Source: Halomicrococcus gelatinilyticus (GTDB lineage: Archaea > Halobacteriota > Halobacteria > Halobacteriales > Haladaptataceae). Taken from it: a stretch of DNA of 64,000 bases. The notes below the pieces were generated by a model. The model was not told the DNA's origin. It saw nothing but the letters and a program-made list of their open reading frames with translations, and searched no databases. A program made the position numbers and the translations under genes. The stretch spans positions 1,798,001-1,862,000 of the forward strand of contig CP100465.1 in the NCBI GenBank assembly GCA_024227995.1. Direction: 5' to 3'. This document shows positions 48,558-57,453 of the stretch, in pieces (within the stretch, counting starts at the first letter, position 1; the number at the start of each line of letters is the position of its first letter).

Positions 48558-49226
48558 ATGAAAATCGCACTGCTGGGCGGCACCGGCGACATCGGTCAGG
48601 GACTCGCGCTGCGGTGGGCGTACGACACCGACCACGAGGTCATCGTCGGGTCGCGCGACCCGGAGAAGGCCCGCGAGATGGCCGACGAGTACGAGGTCGA
48701 ACTGTCGAGCCGCGGCGTCGACCGCTCGATCAACGGCTTCGCCAACGAGATGGCTGCCGACCGCGCCGACGTCGTCGTGCTGGCCGTCCCGGCCTACCAC
48801 GTCCGGGACACCGTCGAGGCCGTCGCCGACCGCCTCGACGACGTGGACGTCCTCGTCACCCCCGCCGTCGGGATGGACCGCGACGAGGACGGCTTCCACT
48901 ACAAACCGCCGGGCGTGGGCAGCGTCACGCAACTCGTCGCGGAGGCCGCTCCCGACGACGTGCCCGTCGTCGGCGCGTTCCACAACCTCGCCGCCGACCG
49001 CCTCGCCGACCTCGGCATCGAACTCGACCTGGACACGCTGCTCGTCGCGGACGACGCCGACGCCAAGGAGACGGTCCGGCTACTCGCGGACGGCATCGTC
49101 GGACTCCGACCGCTCGACGCGGGCGGACTGGCCAACGCCGCCGAGGTCGAGAGTCTGACGCCGCTGCTCATCAACCTCGCGATGAACAACGAGGGGATGC
49201 ACGACGTGGGCGTCACCTTCGAGTAG
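48558..49226 (+). CDS. npdG: F420H2:NADP oxidoreductase-like protein
   Basis: This 222-aa Rossmann-fold enzyme has ALLGGTGDIGQGLALR (4-19), VIVGSRDPEKA, DVVVLAVPAYHVRDT, LVTPAVGMDR, the VVGAFHNLAAD region and ESLTPLLINLAMNNEGMHD near the C-terminus. Members transfer hydride between coenzyme F420 and NADP, and haloarchaea make F420. A TATA-like CTTAACC (48529-48535) lies about 27 nt before the ATG, which suggests a leaderless message. The last 21 bases are included in a short tandem duplication. Confidence 0.9.
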   Translation: MKIALLGGTGDIGQGLALRWAYDTDHEVIVGSRDPEKAREMADEYEVELSSRGVDRSINGFANEMAADRADVVVLAVPAYHVRDTVEAVADRLDDVDVLVTPAVGMDRDEDGFHYKPPGVGSVTQLVAEAAPDDVPVVGAFHNLAADRLADLGIELDLDTLLVADDADAKETVRLLADGIVGLRPLDAGGLANAAEVESLTPLLINLAMNNEGMHDVGVTFE

Positions 49227-49269
49227 TCGTGGTGGGCGTCACCTTCGAGTAGTCGCGGTGGGCGTCACC
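49206..49269. repeat. 26-bp tandem duplication spanning the npdG stop
   Basis: The 26 bases 49206-49231, which contain the last codons and stop of npdG, are repeated at 49232-49257 with one change. A further partial copy runs at 49258-49269. The first copy keeps the gene intact, and the others add stop codons after it. It looks like a slippage event. Confidence 0.85.
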
Positions 49270-49396
49270 CCGCGAAGCACGCCCGACGCGATTCCTCCCG
49301 CTCCCGGAACGTGCCCGACGCGGCCTCTCGAAGCCGTCTCCGGGGGCGCTCCCGCCGAGAAATACTTATGCGGTTCGCGCCCGTTCGTACACCACG

Positions 49397-49831
49397 ATGA
49401 CTGAGGTCTCCGCGAGCGTCGGTCGGTATCTCAGCACCATCCATCTCGTCTCCGCCGCGACGGACCATCCGGCGCGGACGAGCGAGCTGGCCGACGCCCT
49501 CGACGTGAGCGCGGCCAGCGTCACGGAGATGCTCCGGACGCTGGAGGAGCGCGACCTGGCGACCTACGAGAAGTACGAGGGAGCGACGCTCACGCCGGAC
49601 GGCGAGCGGACCGCCCGGGAACTGCTGTGGAAGCACTGCGTCGCCGAGAACTTCCTGACGGAGGATCTCGCGATCGACGACACCGAGGAGGCGCGCGACG
49701 TCGGTCACGCCCTCTCCGACGACGTGGCCGCCCAGTTGCGCGCGCGCATCGGCCATCCCTGCGCTGGCGAGTGCAGCGCGCCGGAGGAGGAGTTCGACGC
49801 CTGCTGCGACGACGTCCGCGGCGACCGCTAG
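49397..49831 (+). CDS. DtxR/SirR-family metal-dependent regulator
   Basis: This 144-aa protein has the DtxR winged helix (VGRYLSTIHLVSAATDHPAR, DVSAASVTEMLRTLEERDLA, GATLTPDGERTARELLWKHC) and a dimerisation/metal domain with VAENFLTEDLAID and the Cys-rich end (CAGECSAPEEEFDACCDD). Such proteins repress iron or manganese uptake genes when metal is bound. It is short and lacks the SH3-like domain. A TATA-like AATACTTATG (49361-49370) precedes it. Its stop overlaps the convergent DUF5809-like gene by four bases. Confidence 0.88.
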   Translation: MTEVSASVGRYLSTIHLVSAATDHPARTSELADALDVSAASVTEMLRTLEERDLATYEKYEGATLTPDGERTARELLWKHCVAENFLTEDLAIDDTEEARDVGHALSDDVAAQLRARIGHPCAGECSAPEEEFDACCDDVRGDR

Positions 49832-50238
49832 AGTAGCTCCCGATACACCTTGCCGAACGCCTGTCGCTGGAGCGTCGCCACCGCGGCGGCCGCCTCGCGC
49901 TGGTACGTCGCCGCGACGACGGTCTCCGCCGCGGGTGCGACGTGCCACGCGACGTTCTCGACGTTCTCGCTTCCCTCCTCGACGACCTCGAACGACCCGG
50001 GAATCGCCGCCTCGAACTCCTCGCGAGAGCCGGTGTGGACCTCCAGCAGCGACGCGAACAGGGCGTCGCGGGCCGTCTCGACGACCTCGCCCGTCACGCG
50101 CTCCTCGTACTCCCCGCGGTCGAACCGCATCGCCTTCGCCGTCTCCTTCACGACGGTCTGGGCCGCGGGGCCGACCGCCTCGTACCGTTCGCGCGCCGCC
50201 GCTACGTCGTCGGGTGACAGTAGTCCGTGGGTCTCCAT
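49828..50238 (-). CDS. Haloarchaeal conserved protein (DUF5809-like)
   Basis: The 136-aa soluble helical protein starts METHGLLSPDDVAAARERY and ends AATYQREAAAAVATLQRQAF. It has no known catalytic motif. From memory it matches the haloarchaeal DUF5809 proteins often found near DUF5810 proteins, and one of the latter lies two genes upstream in the same transcription direction. Function is unknown. Confidence 0.7.
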   Translation of the reverse strand: METHGLLSPDDVAAARERYEAVGPAAQTVVKETAKAMRFDRGEYEERVTGEVVETARDALFASLLEVHTGSREEFEAAIPGSFEVVEEGSENVENVAWHVAPAAETVVAATYQREAAAAVATLQRQAFGKVYRELL

Positions 50239-50262
50239 GTCCGGGCGTTCCGTCGGCGGGGA

Positions 50263-50691
50263 CTACTCGTTTTCGTCTCCGCGATCCGCACACGCCCGCC
50301 CGACCGCCGCGCGGCCGTCCGTCTCCTGGAACCTCGCCGGGGCCGGGCCGCCGAACAGCGGGACCCCGGGGTGGCCGAACCTGACCCCCAGCAGCGCCAC
50401 CCCGACCAGCGCCGTCGCGGCGTACCCGACCATGCCCAGTTTCGCCTGGAACAGCAGCAACAGCACCGAGACGTAACAGAGGGCGCTGCCCACGGTCCCG
50501 AAGCGCTCGGCCGTCACCTGACCGACCTCCTCGCCGCGACCGACGCCGAAACCGGCGAGGCCGCCGGCCGCGAGCACCGGCACCGTCATCGCTCGCACCG
50601 CCGTGAACGCCGGAGCGAACGTCTGCCAGGCGGCTGCTCCCGCTCCGAGGACGACCGTGGCGGCGACGAACGTTCTGGCGGCCCACCGCAT
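50263..50691 (-). CDS. Small membrane protein in DUF5809/DUF5810 cluster
   Basis: The 142-aa protein has about four hydrophobic segments (FVAATVVLGAGAAAWQTFA, MTVPVLAAGGLAGFGVG, VGSALCYVSVLLLLFQAKLG, MVGYAATALVGVALLGVRFG) and a charged tail. I do not recognise a family. It lies 24 bp upstream of the DUF5809-like gene and probably shares its transcript. Confidence 0.65.
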   Translation of the reverse strand: MRWAARTFVAATVVLGAGAAAWQTFAPAFTAVRAMTVPVLAAGGLAGFGVGRGEEVGQVTAERFGTVGSALCYVSVLLLLFQAKLGMVGYAATALVGVALLGVRFGHPGVPLFGGPAPARFQETDGRAAVGRACADRGDENE

Positions 50692-50787
50692 GATGGTCGT
50701 TCAGTGTAGGCCAGCTGTTAAGAAACCGTCGGTCGCGGGGCGTCGCGCCGTCGACGGCCGCGTTCTCGTCGTCCGCACGCTCCCGGC

Positions 50788-51201
50788 CTACGTCTCGTCG
50801 CCGTCCTCCGCGGATTCGTCGTCGGCGTCGTCTTCCGAAAGCATCTCCTCGGTCATCCGTCGCGCCTCGTTCAGGATGCGCTGGGTGTCGGCGTCCTGCG
50901 CCCCTGCGCCGGCGGTCCGCCCGTAGCCGCCCGAGCGCTGCAGTTCCTCCTCGAACTGGTGGTCGTGGTCGTGGTCCGGCGGCCGGGTGTCGTCGAACAC
51001 CTGCGGATACTCGGCCTCCTCGACGTGGTCGGTCACCCGCGGGGCGAGTTCGTCTGGTCCCTCGTCCTCCCAGCCGGGGGCGTGCTCGTCGAGCCACGCC
51101 GCGTGCTCGTCGTCGCCGAGCATGGCCGTGAACGCGAGGTGGTTCGCGAGGTGCTCCCCGTCCGACTGGGGCGTCTCGCAGACCGGACAGGCGTATCCCA
51201 T
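50788..51201 (-). CDS. Haloarchaeal zinc-finger-like protein (DUF5810-like)
   Basis: This 137-aa very acidic protein starts with a short metal-binding motif (GYACPVCETPQSDGEHLANH: CxxC followed by two histidines, C2H2-like). It continues through acidic sequence with a His/Asp patch (PPDHDHDHQFEE) and a helical tail (DTQRILNEARRMTEEML). Function is unknown. It lies 34 bp after rimI, so the two are probably co-transcribed. Confidence 0.72.
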   Translation of the reverse strand: MGYACPVCETPQSDGEHLANHLAFTAMLGDDEHAAWLDEHAPGWEDEGPDELAPRVTDHVEEAEYPQVFDDTRPPDHDHDHQFEEELQRSGGYGRTAGAGAQDADTQRILNEARRMTEEMLSEDDADDESAEDGDET

Positions 51202-51235
51202 GCACGTCGCTACGCGGTGCGGACGGGAAAACCCT

Positions 51236-51742
51236 TCATTTCAGGTCGGCGACCATCACCAGCGCGTCCTCCCCGTCGTTGTAGTAGCGCGGTAGCGTCC
51301 GGAGGTACTGGAAGCCGAAGGAGTTGTACAGCGCGATGGCCGTCTCGTTGCTCTCGCGCACCTCCAGTTTCACGCTGTGAGCGCCGCGCGTCCGCAGCTC
51401 CGCCAGCACGCGTTCGAAGAGCTTCGTCCCGATGCCCTCGCCGCGCCGGGACGGGTGGACGGCGACGTCCTTGACGTGGCCGAGCGCCCGCCCGTGGTTC
51501 GGCATGAGGTCGGCCACGACGTAGCCGACCACCTTCGTCCCGTCGACCGCGACGAGGAAGGTGGGCTCGTCGAGGTAGCGCTCGAAGGCGGAGAACGGCC
51601 ACGGCTGGTCGAACGACGCCTTCTCGATGCGGAAGACGGCGAGCAGGTCCGCCTCCTCGACCGGGCGGATGCCGATGCCTTCCGCATCGCTGGCGGCAGT
51701 CGTCACGTTCGGCCGTTCGGCGCGAACGCCTATAGCTTTCAT
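51236..51742 (-). CDS. rimI: Ribosomal protein alanine N-acetyltransferase-like GNAT
   Basis: The 168-aa GNAT-fold enzyme has IRPVEEADLLAVFRIEKASF, GYVVADLMPNHGRALGHVKD and the acetyl-CoA pyrophosphate loop VHPSRRGEGIGTKLFERVLA, followed by NETAIALYNSFGFQYL. Archaeal RimI-type enzymes acetylate protein N-termini, a common modification in haloarchaea. The ATG at 51742 (MKAIGVRAE) is chosen. A start nearer the fold is possible. It is the first gene of a four-gene minus-strand run. Confidence 0.85.
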   Translation of the reverse strand: MKAIGVRAERPNVTTAASDAEGIGIRPVEEADLLAVFRIEKASFDQPWPFSAFERYLDEPTFLVAVDGTKVVGYVVADLMPNHGRALGHVKDVAVHPSRRGEGIGTKLFERVLAELRTRGAHSVKLEVRESNETAIALYNSFGFQYLRTLPRYYNDGEDALVMVADLK

Positions 51743-51876
51743 GCTCACCGAACCGGCGGTAAGCGTCGGGTCGGTTCCGTGTCCTCGCGACGAGCGGCGG
51801 CTGTCACGCCTCGTCAGCGGCGGCGGAGACCTGCCGCTGGTCGACCGTGGCGCGCCGAAAAAGATGGTCGTCTCGA

Positions 51877-53859
51877 TCAGTCGTCGGCCGGGGCCGCACC
51901 GCTGCCGCCGGACTCGGCCTGCTTCTTCGTGTGGGGCAGCTTGCCGCCGTCGGCGAGGATCTGGCGCTCGCGGTCGGACGCGTCGAGGTGGCCGGTCGCC
52001 TCCCAGTCGTCGTTCACGCGGATGGTGAACTCCTCCTGGCCGGAGCGGACCGCCTCGGCGACGTCGTCGACGATCTCGACGTCGTCGCCCTGCTCGATCT
52101 TCTCGTAGGTTTCCTCGTCGATCTCGAGCGGGACGAGACCGAAGTTGAAGAGGTTCGCCTTGTGGATGCGGGCGAAGCTCTGGGCGAGGACGCCTTCCAC
52201 GCCGAGGTACATCGGACAGAGGGCGGCGTGCTCGCGGGAGCTACCCTGGCCGTAGTTCTCGCCGGCGACGAGGAAGCCGCCGTCGGCCTCCAGCGCGCGG
52301 TCGGCGAACGTCTCGTCGACGCGCGAGAGGGTGAACTCCGACAGCTTCGGGATGTTCGACCGGTACATCAGGATGTCCTGGGTCGCCGGGATGATGTGGT
52401 CGGTCGTGATGTTGTCCTGCATCTTCAGCAGGGCCTCACCTTCGACGTCGGCACCCATCTCGTCTTTCAGCGGGACGTCGCCGATGTTCGGGCCCTTGAT
52501 GAGCTCGTCGTCGACGGCCTCGTCGGGCGCGATGAGGTCGGGGTCCTCGCCGTCGATGTCGTAGCCGTCGCCGAGCTCGAAGCCGGGGTCCTCGAGGTCG
52601 CCGAGCTCGTCGGCGAGGTCGCGCGGGTCGACGATCTCGCCCTTGAGCGCCGCCGCCGTGGCGACTTCCGGCGAGCAGAGGTACACCGAGTCGTCCTCGA
52701 TGCCCGAGCGGCCCTCGAAGTTGCGGTTGAACGTGCGCAGGCTCACGGAGTCGGAGGCGGGCACGTGACCGATGCCGATACACGCACCGCAGGTCGCCTC
52801 GGAGAAGTTGACGCCGGCCGCCATCAGTTCCGCGACGTGGCCCTCGCGAGCCAGCATCTCGGAGGCCTGCTTGCTGCCGGGCGCGACGATCATGTCCGTC
52901 TTGCGGTCGACCGTGCGGCCCTCCAGCATCTTCGCGGCGGGGAGGATGTCCTCGTACGCGCCGTTGGTGCAGGAGCCGATCATGACCTGGTCGACGTCGG
53001 TGCCGGCGACCTCGCGGACGGGCACGACGTTGTCGGGCATGGACGGCTTCGCGATGAGCGGTTCGAGGTCCGAGAGGTCGACGACGATCTGGTCGTCGTA
53101 CTCGGCGTCCTCGTCGGGGCCGATCTCGACGTACTCGTCGCTGCGGCCGAGGCGGTCGAGGTACTCCTCGGTCTTCTCGTCGGTCGGGAAGATGGAGGTG
53201 GTCGCACCGAGCTCGGTGCCCATGTTCGTGATGGTGGTGCGCTCGGGGACCGAGAGCGTCTCGACGCCCGGACCGGTGTACTCCAGCACCTTGCCGACGC
53301 CGCCCTTCACGGAGAGGCGTCGGAGGAGCTCGAGGATGACGTCCTTGGCGGTCGCCCACTCGGGCAGTTCACCCTCGAGGCGGACGTTGACGACCTCCGG
53401 CATCTCGATGTAGTACGGGCCGCCACCCATGGCGACCGCGACGTCGAGACCGCCGGAACCGATGGCGAGCTCGCCGAGGCCACCGGGCGTCGGCGTGTGG
53501 GAGTCGGACCCGAGCATCGTCTTGCCGGGTGCCGCGAAGTTCTCCTTGTGGACGTTGTGGCAGATGCCGTTGCCCGGGCGGGAGAAGTGTGCACCGAACG
53601 TCCCCGCCGCCGAGCGGAGGAAGCGGTGGTCGTCCGTGTTCTTGAAGTCGAACTGGTAGGTCTGGTGGTCACAGTACTGGGCCGCGAGTTCCGTCTGGAC
53701 CTCGTCGAGGTCCAGCGCTTCGAACTGCAGCCAGACCAGCGTCCCCGTGGTGTCCTGCGTGAGAACCTGGTCGATCTCGATCCCGATCTCCTCGCCGGTT
53801 TCGAGTTCCCCCTCGACGAGGTGGTCGTCGAGAATCTTCTCCGTCAGTGTCTGTCCCAT
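51877..53859 (-). CDS. acn: Aconitate hydratase
   Basis: This 660-aa TCA-cycle enzyme converts citrate to isocitrate. The 4Fe-4S ligands are Cys297 (GSCTNGAYED) and Cys357/Cys360 (TCGACIGIG). Other landmarks are LGSDSHTPTPGGLGELAIG, PGSKQASEML, and the swivel domain DNITTDHIIPA, VAGENYGQGSSREHAAL and FARIHKANLFNFGL. This is the short archaeal/mitochondrial-like type. The ATG at 53859 is preferred to longer options: a TATA-like GATTTATACCC (minus strand, 53886-53896) lies about 30 nt upstream. Confidence 0.96.
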   Translation of the reverse strand: MGQTLTEKILDDHLVEGELETGEEIGIEIDQVLTQDTTGTLVWLQFEALDLDEVQTELAAQYCDHQTYQFDFKNTDDHRFLRSAAGTFGAHFSRPGNGICHNVHKENFAAPGKTMLGSDSHTPTPGGLGELAIGSGGLDVAVAMGGGPYYIEMPEVVNVRLEGELPEWATAKDVILELLRRLSVKGGVGKVLEYTGPGVETLSVPERTTITNMGTELGATTSIFPTDEKTEEYLDRLGRSDEYVEIGPDEDAEYDDQIVVDLSDLEPLIAKPSMPDNVVPVREVAGTDVDQVMIGSCTNGAYEDILPAAKMLEGRTVDRKTDMIVAPGSKQASEMLAREGHVAELMAAGVNFSEATCGACIGIGHVPASDSVSLRTFNRNFEGRSGIEDDSVYLCSPEVATAAALKGEIVDPRDLADELGDLEDPGFELGDGYDIDGEDPDLIAPDEAVDDELIKGPNIGDVPLKDEMGADVEGEALLKMQDNITTDHIIPATQDILMYRSNIPKLSEFTLSRVDETFADRALEADGGFLVAGENYGQGSSREHAALCPMYLGVEGVLAQSFARIHKANLFNFGLVPLEIDEETYEKIEQGDDVEIVDDVAEAVRSGQEEFTIRVNDDWEATGHLDASDRERQILADGGKLPHTKKQAESGGSGAAPADD

Positions 53860-54066
53860 AACGCGCGAATATCGACTCTCCTTGGGTATAAATCCCGCGT
53901 GTTTGAGTTGTTCCGTTCGTGGGTGAATCCCTCCGCAATCAGGCAAAATTCGCGCCACGGCCGACGCGTCGCCCCCGTCGTGTCAGCCGCGCCCGCCGGG
54001 GGCACGACGCCGCGACGAGGCCCCGATTCCGGCAGGGTTATACTTGCCCCGGGGGAGGGTTGGAAC

Positions 54067-54546
54067 ATGTTCCGGAGCGGAACCTTCGTCGCCGAGGCCC
54101 TCGGCGACACCGACGCGACGCAGGTCCAGCCGAACGGCGTCGACCTGACGCTGGCGGCGGTGTACGAGCAGCGCGACTCCGGTCGCATCGGCCGCAACGA
54201 CAAGGAGATCGGCAACCGGCAGGAGGTCGAACCGGAGCAGGTCGGGGAGAGCGTCCCCGAGACCTACTACCTCCGTCGGGGGACCTACGTCGTCCAGTAC
54301 GGCGAGACCGTCCGCATCCCGGACGGCCACGTCGGCTTCCTCTACCCCCGGTCGTCGCTCATGCGCAACTCCTGTATGCTCCACACCGCCGTCTGGGACG
54401 CGGGCTACGAGGGGAAAGGCGAGGGGCTGCTGGAGGTCCACCACGACGTCGAGATAGAGCGCGGGGCGCGCATCGGCCAGCTCGTCCTCGCGGAGGCCGA
54501 CCACGACGACACCTACGACGGCGACTACCAGGGCGAGAACCTGTAG
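54067..54546 (+). CDS. dut: dUTPase/dCTP deaminase-family protein
   Basis: This 159-aa enzyme has FRSGTFVAEALGDTDATQVQ, a beta-rich core with ETVRIPDGHVGFLYPRSSLM (PRSSL motif), WDAGYEGKGEGLLEVHH and GARIGQLVLAEAD. These motifs match haloarchaeal dUTP nucleotidohydrolases, which share the fold of dCTP deaminases. It keeps dUTP low and supplies dUMP. A TATA-like TTATACTT (54038-54045) lies about 26 nt before the ATG at 54067, so it is probably leaderless. It diverges from acn. Confidence 0.88.
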   Translation: MFRSGTFVAEALGDTDATQVQPNGVDLTLAAVYEQRDSGRIGRNDKEIGNRQEVEPEQVGESVPETYYLRRGTYVVQYGETVRIPDGHVGFLYPRSSLMRNSCMLHTAVWDAGYEGKGEGLLEVHHDVEIERGARIGQLVLAEADHDDTYDGDYQGENL

Positions 54547-54595
54547 ACACCTTCGAAACGAAACCCCTTTTCCCTGGCCCTGCTCACCCGCAAGC

Positions 54596-55891
54596 GTGCA
54601 CGGGAACCGGGCGCAGTTCTACGCGCTCTATCTGACGCGGTTCGCCACCGGTTTCGGCTTCGTGACGCTCGTGACGCTGCTGGGCAAGTACATCGACGTG
54701 CTCGACCCGGGCTCCGGGCTCGTGGTCGGCCTGTTCGTCTCGGGGCTGACCGCGGCGCAGGCCGTCGCCGTCGTCCCGATGGCGTGGAGTGGCGACCGCT
54801 ACGACAAGCGGACCGTGCTGCTCGCTAGCCTCGCGCTCTCGGTCGTCGCCTACGGTGCCTTCCCGTTCGTCGACTCCAGCGCCGGCTTCGTCGGGGTCCG
54901 CGCCCTGCAGGGCGTCGCACTGACGGGGACGGGCCTCGTCACGCTCGCGCTCGTCGGCGAACTCTCGACGCTGGAGACGCGCGCGAACCACATCGGCAAG
55001 GCGAACGCGGCGCGGTTCGCGGCGGCCATCGTCGGCGCGCCGGCGGCTGGCGTCCTCTACCAGCTGTACGGCTTCGACGCGGTCTTCGGCGTCATCGTCG
55101 TGCTGCTGGTGCCCGCGCTGCTCGGCGTCCTCGCGTTCGTCGAACCGGACGACACCCGCATCGAGGGGTTCCCCTTCGCCGACCTCGCGGTCAATCGCCG
55201 CCTGCTCACGCTCTCCAGCTTCCGCGCCCAGTACGCCGTCGCGGTGACGATGGTGCGAAAGTGGGTGCCCATCTTCGCGGGCGTCACCGCGGCTCGCGGC
55301 GGTCTGCACTACGCCGCGTTCGCCGTGAGCGTCGTCCTCGTCGCCGAGAAGTTCACGAACATGCTGCTCCAGCCCCACACCGGCCGCCTCTCCGACCGGT
55401 TCGGCCGCGCGCTGTTCGTCTTCGTCGGCGGGACCGGCTACGGCCTCGTCGCGCTGACCATCCCGTTCGCCCCGGCCATCGGCGAGGCGCTGAACGCGCC
55501 GACCGCCGTGCCGACGACGGGACCGCTCGTCGCCGCGCTCCCGGTGGTCGACCTGGCGGCGCTGCTCGGCGACCTCTCGCCAGCGTTCGTCCCGCTCGTC
55601 GTCCTGAACGGCCTGCTCGGCGTCGCCGACAGCTTCCGCGAACCGGCGAGCATGGCGCTGTTCGCCGACGAGGGCACGGACGACGGCGGCGTCGCCAGCA
55701 GCTTCGGCATCCGCGAACTCGTCTGGCGGCCCGGGAGCATCCTCGCGCCGCTGCTCGGCGGCGTGCTGATGGGTTCGGCGGGCATGGAGTGGGTGTTCTA
55801 CGTCGGCGGCCTCGCGTCGCTGTCGGGCGTACTCACCTTCCTCGGCGTCCTCTCGTACTCCCACGGCGCGAGCGCGCTGACGCGGTGGTGA
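54596..55891 (+). CDS. Major facilitator superfamily transporter
   Basis: The 431-aa membrane protein has around 12 helices. It has the MFS loop-2 region GDRYDKRTVLLASLALS and the C-half equivalent GRLSDRFGRALFVFVGG. The start is a GTG (VHGNRAQFYALYLTRFATGF), 49 bp after dut. The substrate cannot be deduced, and drug-efflux or metabolite export are possible. It converges with the Rieske oxidoreductase gene, 6 bp apart. Confidence 0.87.
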   Translation: MHGNRAQFYALYLTRFATGFGFVTLVTLLGKYIDVLDPGSGLVVGLFVSGLTAAQAVAVVPMAWSGDRYDKRTVLLASLALSVVAYGAFPFVDSSAGFVGVRALQGVALTGTGLVTLALVGELSTLETRANHIGKANAARFAAAIVGAPAAGVLYQLYGFDAVFGVIVVLLVPALLGVLAFVEPDDTRIEGFPFADLAVNRRLLTLSSFRAQYAVAVTMVRKWVPIFAGVTAARGGLHYAAFAVSVVLVAEKFTNMLLQPHTGRLSDRFGRALFVFVGGTGYGLVALTIPFAPAIGEALNAPTAVPTTGPLVAALPVVDLAALLGDLSPAFVPLVVLNGLLGVADSFREPASMALFADEGTDDGGVASSFGIRELVWRPGSILAPLLGGVLMGSAGMEWVFYVGGLASLSGVLTFLGVLSYSHGASALTRW

Positions 55892-55897
55892 CGCTCG

Positions 55898-57406
55898 TCA
55901 CTTCTCGCTCAGGCCGCTGTTCGCCGGGCCGTCGACGACGCTGCCGTCGACCTCGAACCGCGACCCGTGGCACGGACAGTCCCAGGACCGCTCGGCGTCG
56001 TTCCAGCTCACGACGCAGCCGAGATGCGGACACACCGCCGAGCGGCGGTGGTGCTCGCCGTCCTCGTCGCGGTACACGGCGACCAGGTCGCTGCCGTCGC
56101 GGACGACCTGCGCCTCGCCCGGCGCGAGCGACGGGCCGTCGCCGGCCAGCGACGACCACGCCCAGCCGCCGACGAACTCCTTGCCGGCGTCGACGTTCTC
56201 CTCGACCAGCGTCCCGGCGGATTCGAGCGGCGGCAGTCGCCCCGGGTCGTACACGTCGGCCCACTCGCTGCCCGTGCCTGCTATCTCGTCGGCGAGCAGC
56301 GTGCCCGTCGCGACGCCGTTGGTCATCCCCCAGCCGCCGTAGCCCGTCGCGACGTGGGCGTGGTCGCGCCACGGCGCGATGGGGCCGACGAACGGCACCC
56401 CGTCGGACGTCTCGTAGTCCTGGGTCGACCACTGGTAGGCGACCGACTGGACTTCGAACCGGTCGCGGGCCGCCTGCTCGACGCGCCGGTAGCGCTCGGC
56501 GGTGCTACCGCCCTGTCCCGTCTTGTGGTTCTGGCTGCCGACGAGCACGAGCGACTCCTCGGCCGTCTCGTGCGGCCGCACCGAGAAGTACGGGTCGCCA
56601 GGCCGGTAGTACATCCCCTCCGGGGTCGGGTCGCGGACGCGCAGCGCGAGCACGTACGACCGCTTGGGGTAGGCCCGTGCGAAGTACCCCGCCGGGTCCT
56701 GGAACGGGAAGTGGGTGGCGACGACGACGTCGTCGGCGGTGACCGTCCCGCGCTCGGTTGCGACGCGACACGGCTCGCCCCCGCTGACGTCGGTCACCCT
56801 GGTCTCCTCGAACACGCGGCCGTCGCCGCTCTCCAGTTCGTCGGCGAGGCCGAGCAGGTACTGCCGCGGGTGGAACTGCGCCTGGTCGTCGAACCGCACC
56901 GCACAGTCGGCGTCCAGCGCCAGCGGGACGTCGTCGACGAACTCTGCGGGCAGTCCGAGGCTCCGCGCGGCCTCGACCTCCTTCCGGACGCTGGACCGCC
57001 GGTCGCGGTCGGTGACGTACGTGTACGCCGGCCGACGGCGGAACTCGCAGTCGATCTCCTCGGCGCGCTCGGCGACGGTCTCGATGGCCGCCTCGTTGGC
57101 CGCCGCGTACTGGTGGGCGCGCTCGCGCCCCTCCCGCGACACGAGGTCGTGGTAGACGAGGCCGTGGAGGCTCGTCAGTTTCGCCGTCGTGCGCGCCGTC
57201 ACCCCCGAGACGACGCGGTTCGCTTCGAGTACGGCGACGTCCAGTCCGGCGTCGTCGAGTTCTGCCGCGGTCGACAGCCCCGCGATGCCCGCGCCGACGA
57301 CCGCCACGTCGACGCGCAGGTCGCCGTCGAGCGGGTCGTAGTCGGTCTCCGGCGTCGTCGCGGACCAGAGCGATACTCCCTCCCCCGGAAGGTCAGCGTC
57401 GGCCAT
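55898..57406 (-). CDS. FAD oxidoreductase with C-terminal Rieske domain
   Basis: This 502-aa protein has an N-terminal DAO-type FAD domain (VDVAVVGAGIAGLSTAAELD, VLEANRVVSGVTARTTAKLT, GYGGWGMTNGVATGTLLADE). A C-terminal Rieske [2Fe-2S] domain has CPHLGCVVSW and CPCHGSRFEVDG (both Cys-His pairs intact). Electrons would flow between FAD and the cluster. The substrate is not known, but related haloarchaeal and bacterial proteins share this fusion. The ATG at 57406 begins MADADLPGEGVSLW. The next gene upstream on this strand ends 48 bp away. Confidence 0.9.
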   Translation of the reverse strand: MADADLPGEGVSLWSATTPETDYDPLDGDLRVDVAVVGAGIAGLSTAAELDDAGLDVAVLEANRVVSGVTARTTAKLTSLHGLVYHDLVSREGRERAHQYAAANEAAIETVAERAEEIDCEFRRRPAYTYVTDRDRRSSVRKEVEAARSLGLPAEFVDDVPLALDADCAVRFDDQAQFHPRQYLLGLADELESGDGRVFEETRVTDVSGGEPCRVATERGTVTADDVVVATHFPFQDPAGYFARAYPKRSYVLALRVRDPTPEGMYYRPGDPYFSVRPHETAEESLVLVGSQNHKTGQGGSTAERYRRVEQAARDRFEVQSVAYQWSTQDYETSDGVPFVGPIAPWRDHAHVATGYGGWGMTNGVATGTLLADEIAGTGSEWADVYDPGRLPPLESAGTLVEENVDAGKEFVGGWAWSSLAGDGPSLAPGEAQVVRDGSDLVAVYRDEDGEHHRRSAVCPHLGCVVSWNDAERSWDCPCHGSRFEVDGSVVDGPANSGLSEK

Positions 57407-57453
57407 GGAATCCCCCGGCCGTGGTTCGACGGTCCCCGGCAAAAGGGCGGTGG

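Noticed and set aside
48558-49252. An extra gene in the second reading frame over npdG (233 codons)
   Set aside because: Arg-rich shadow of npdG without motifs.
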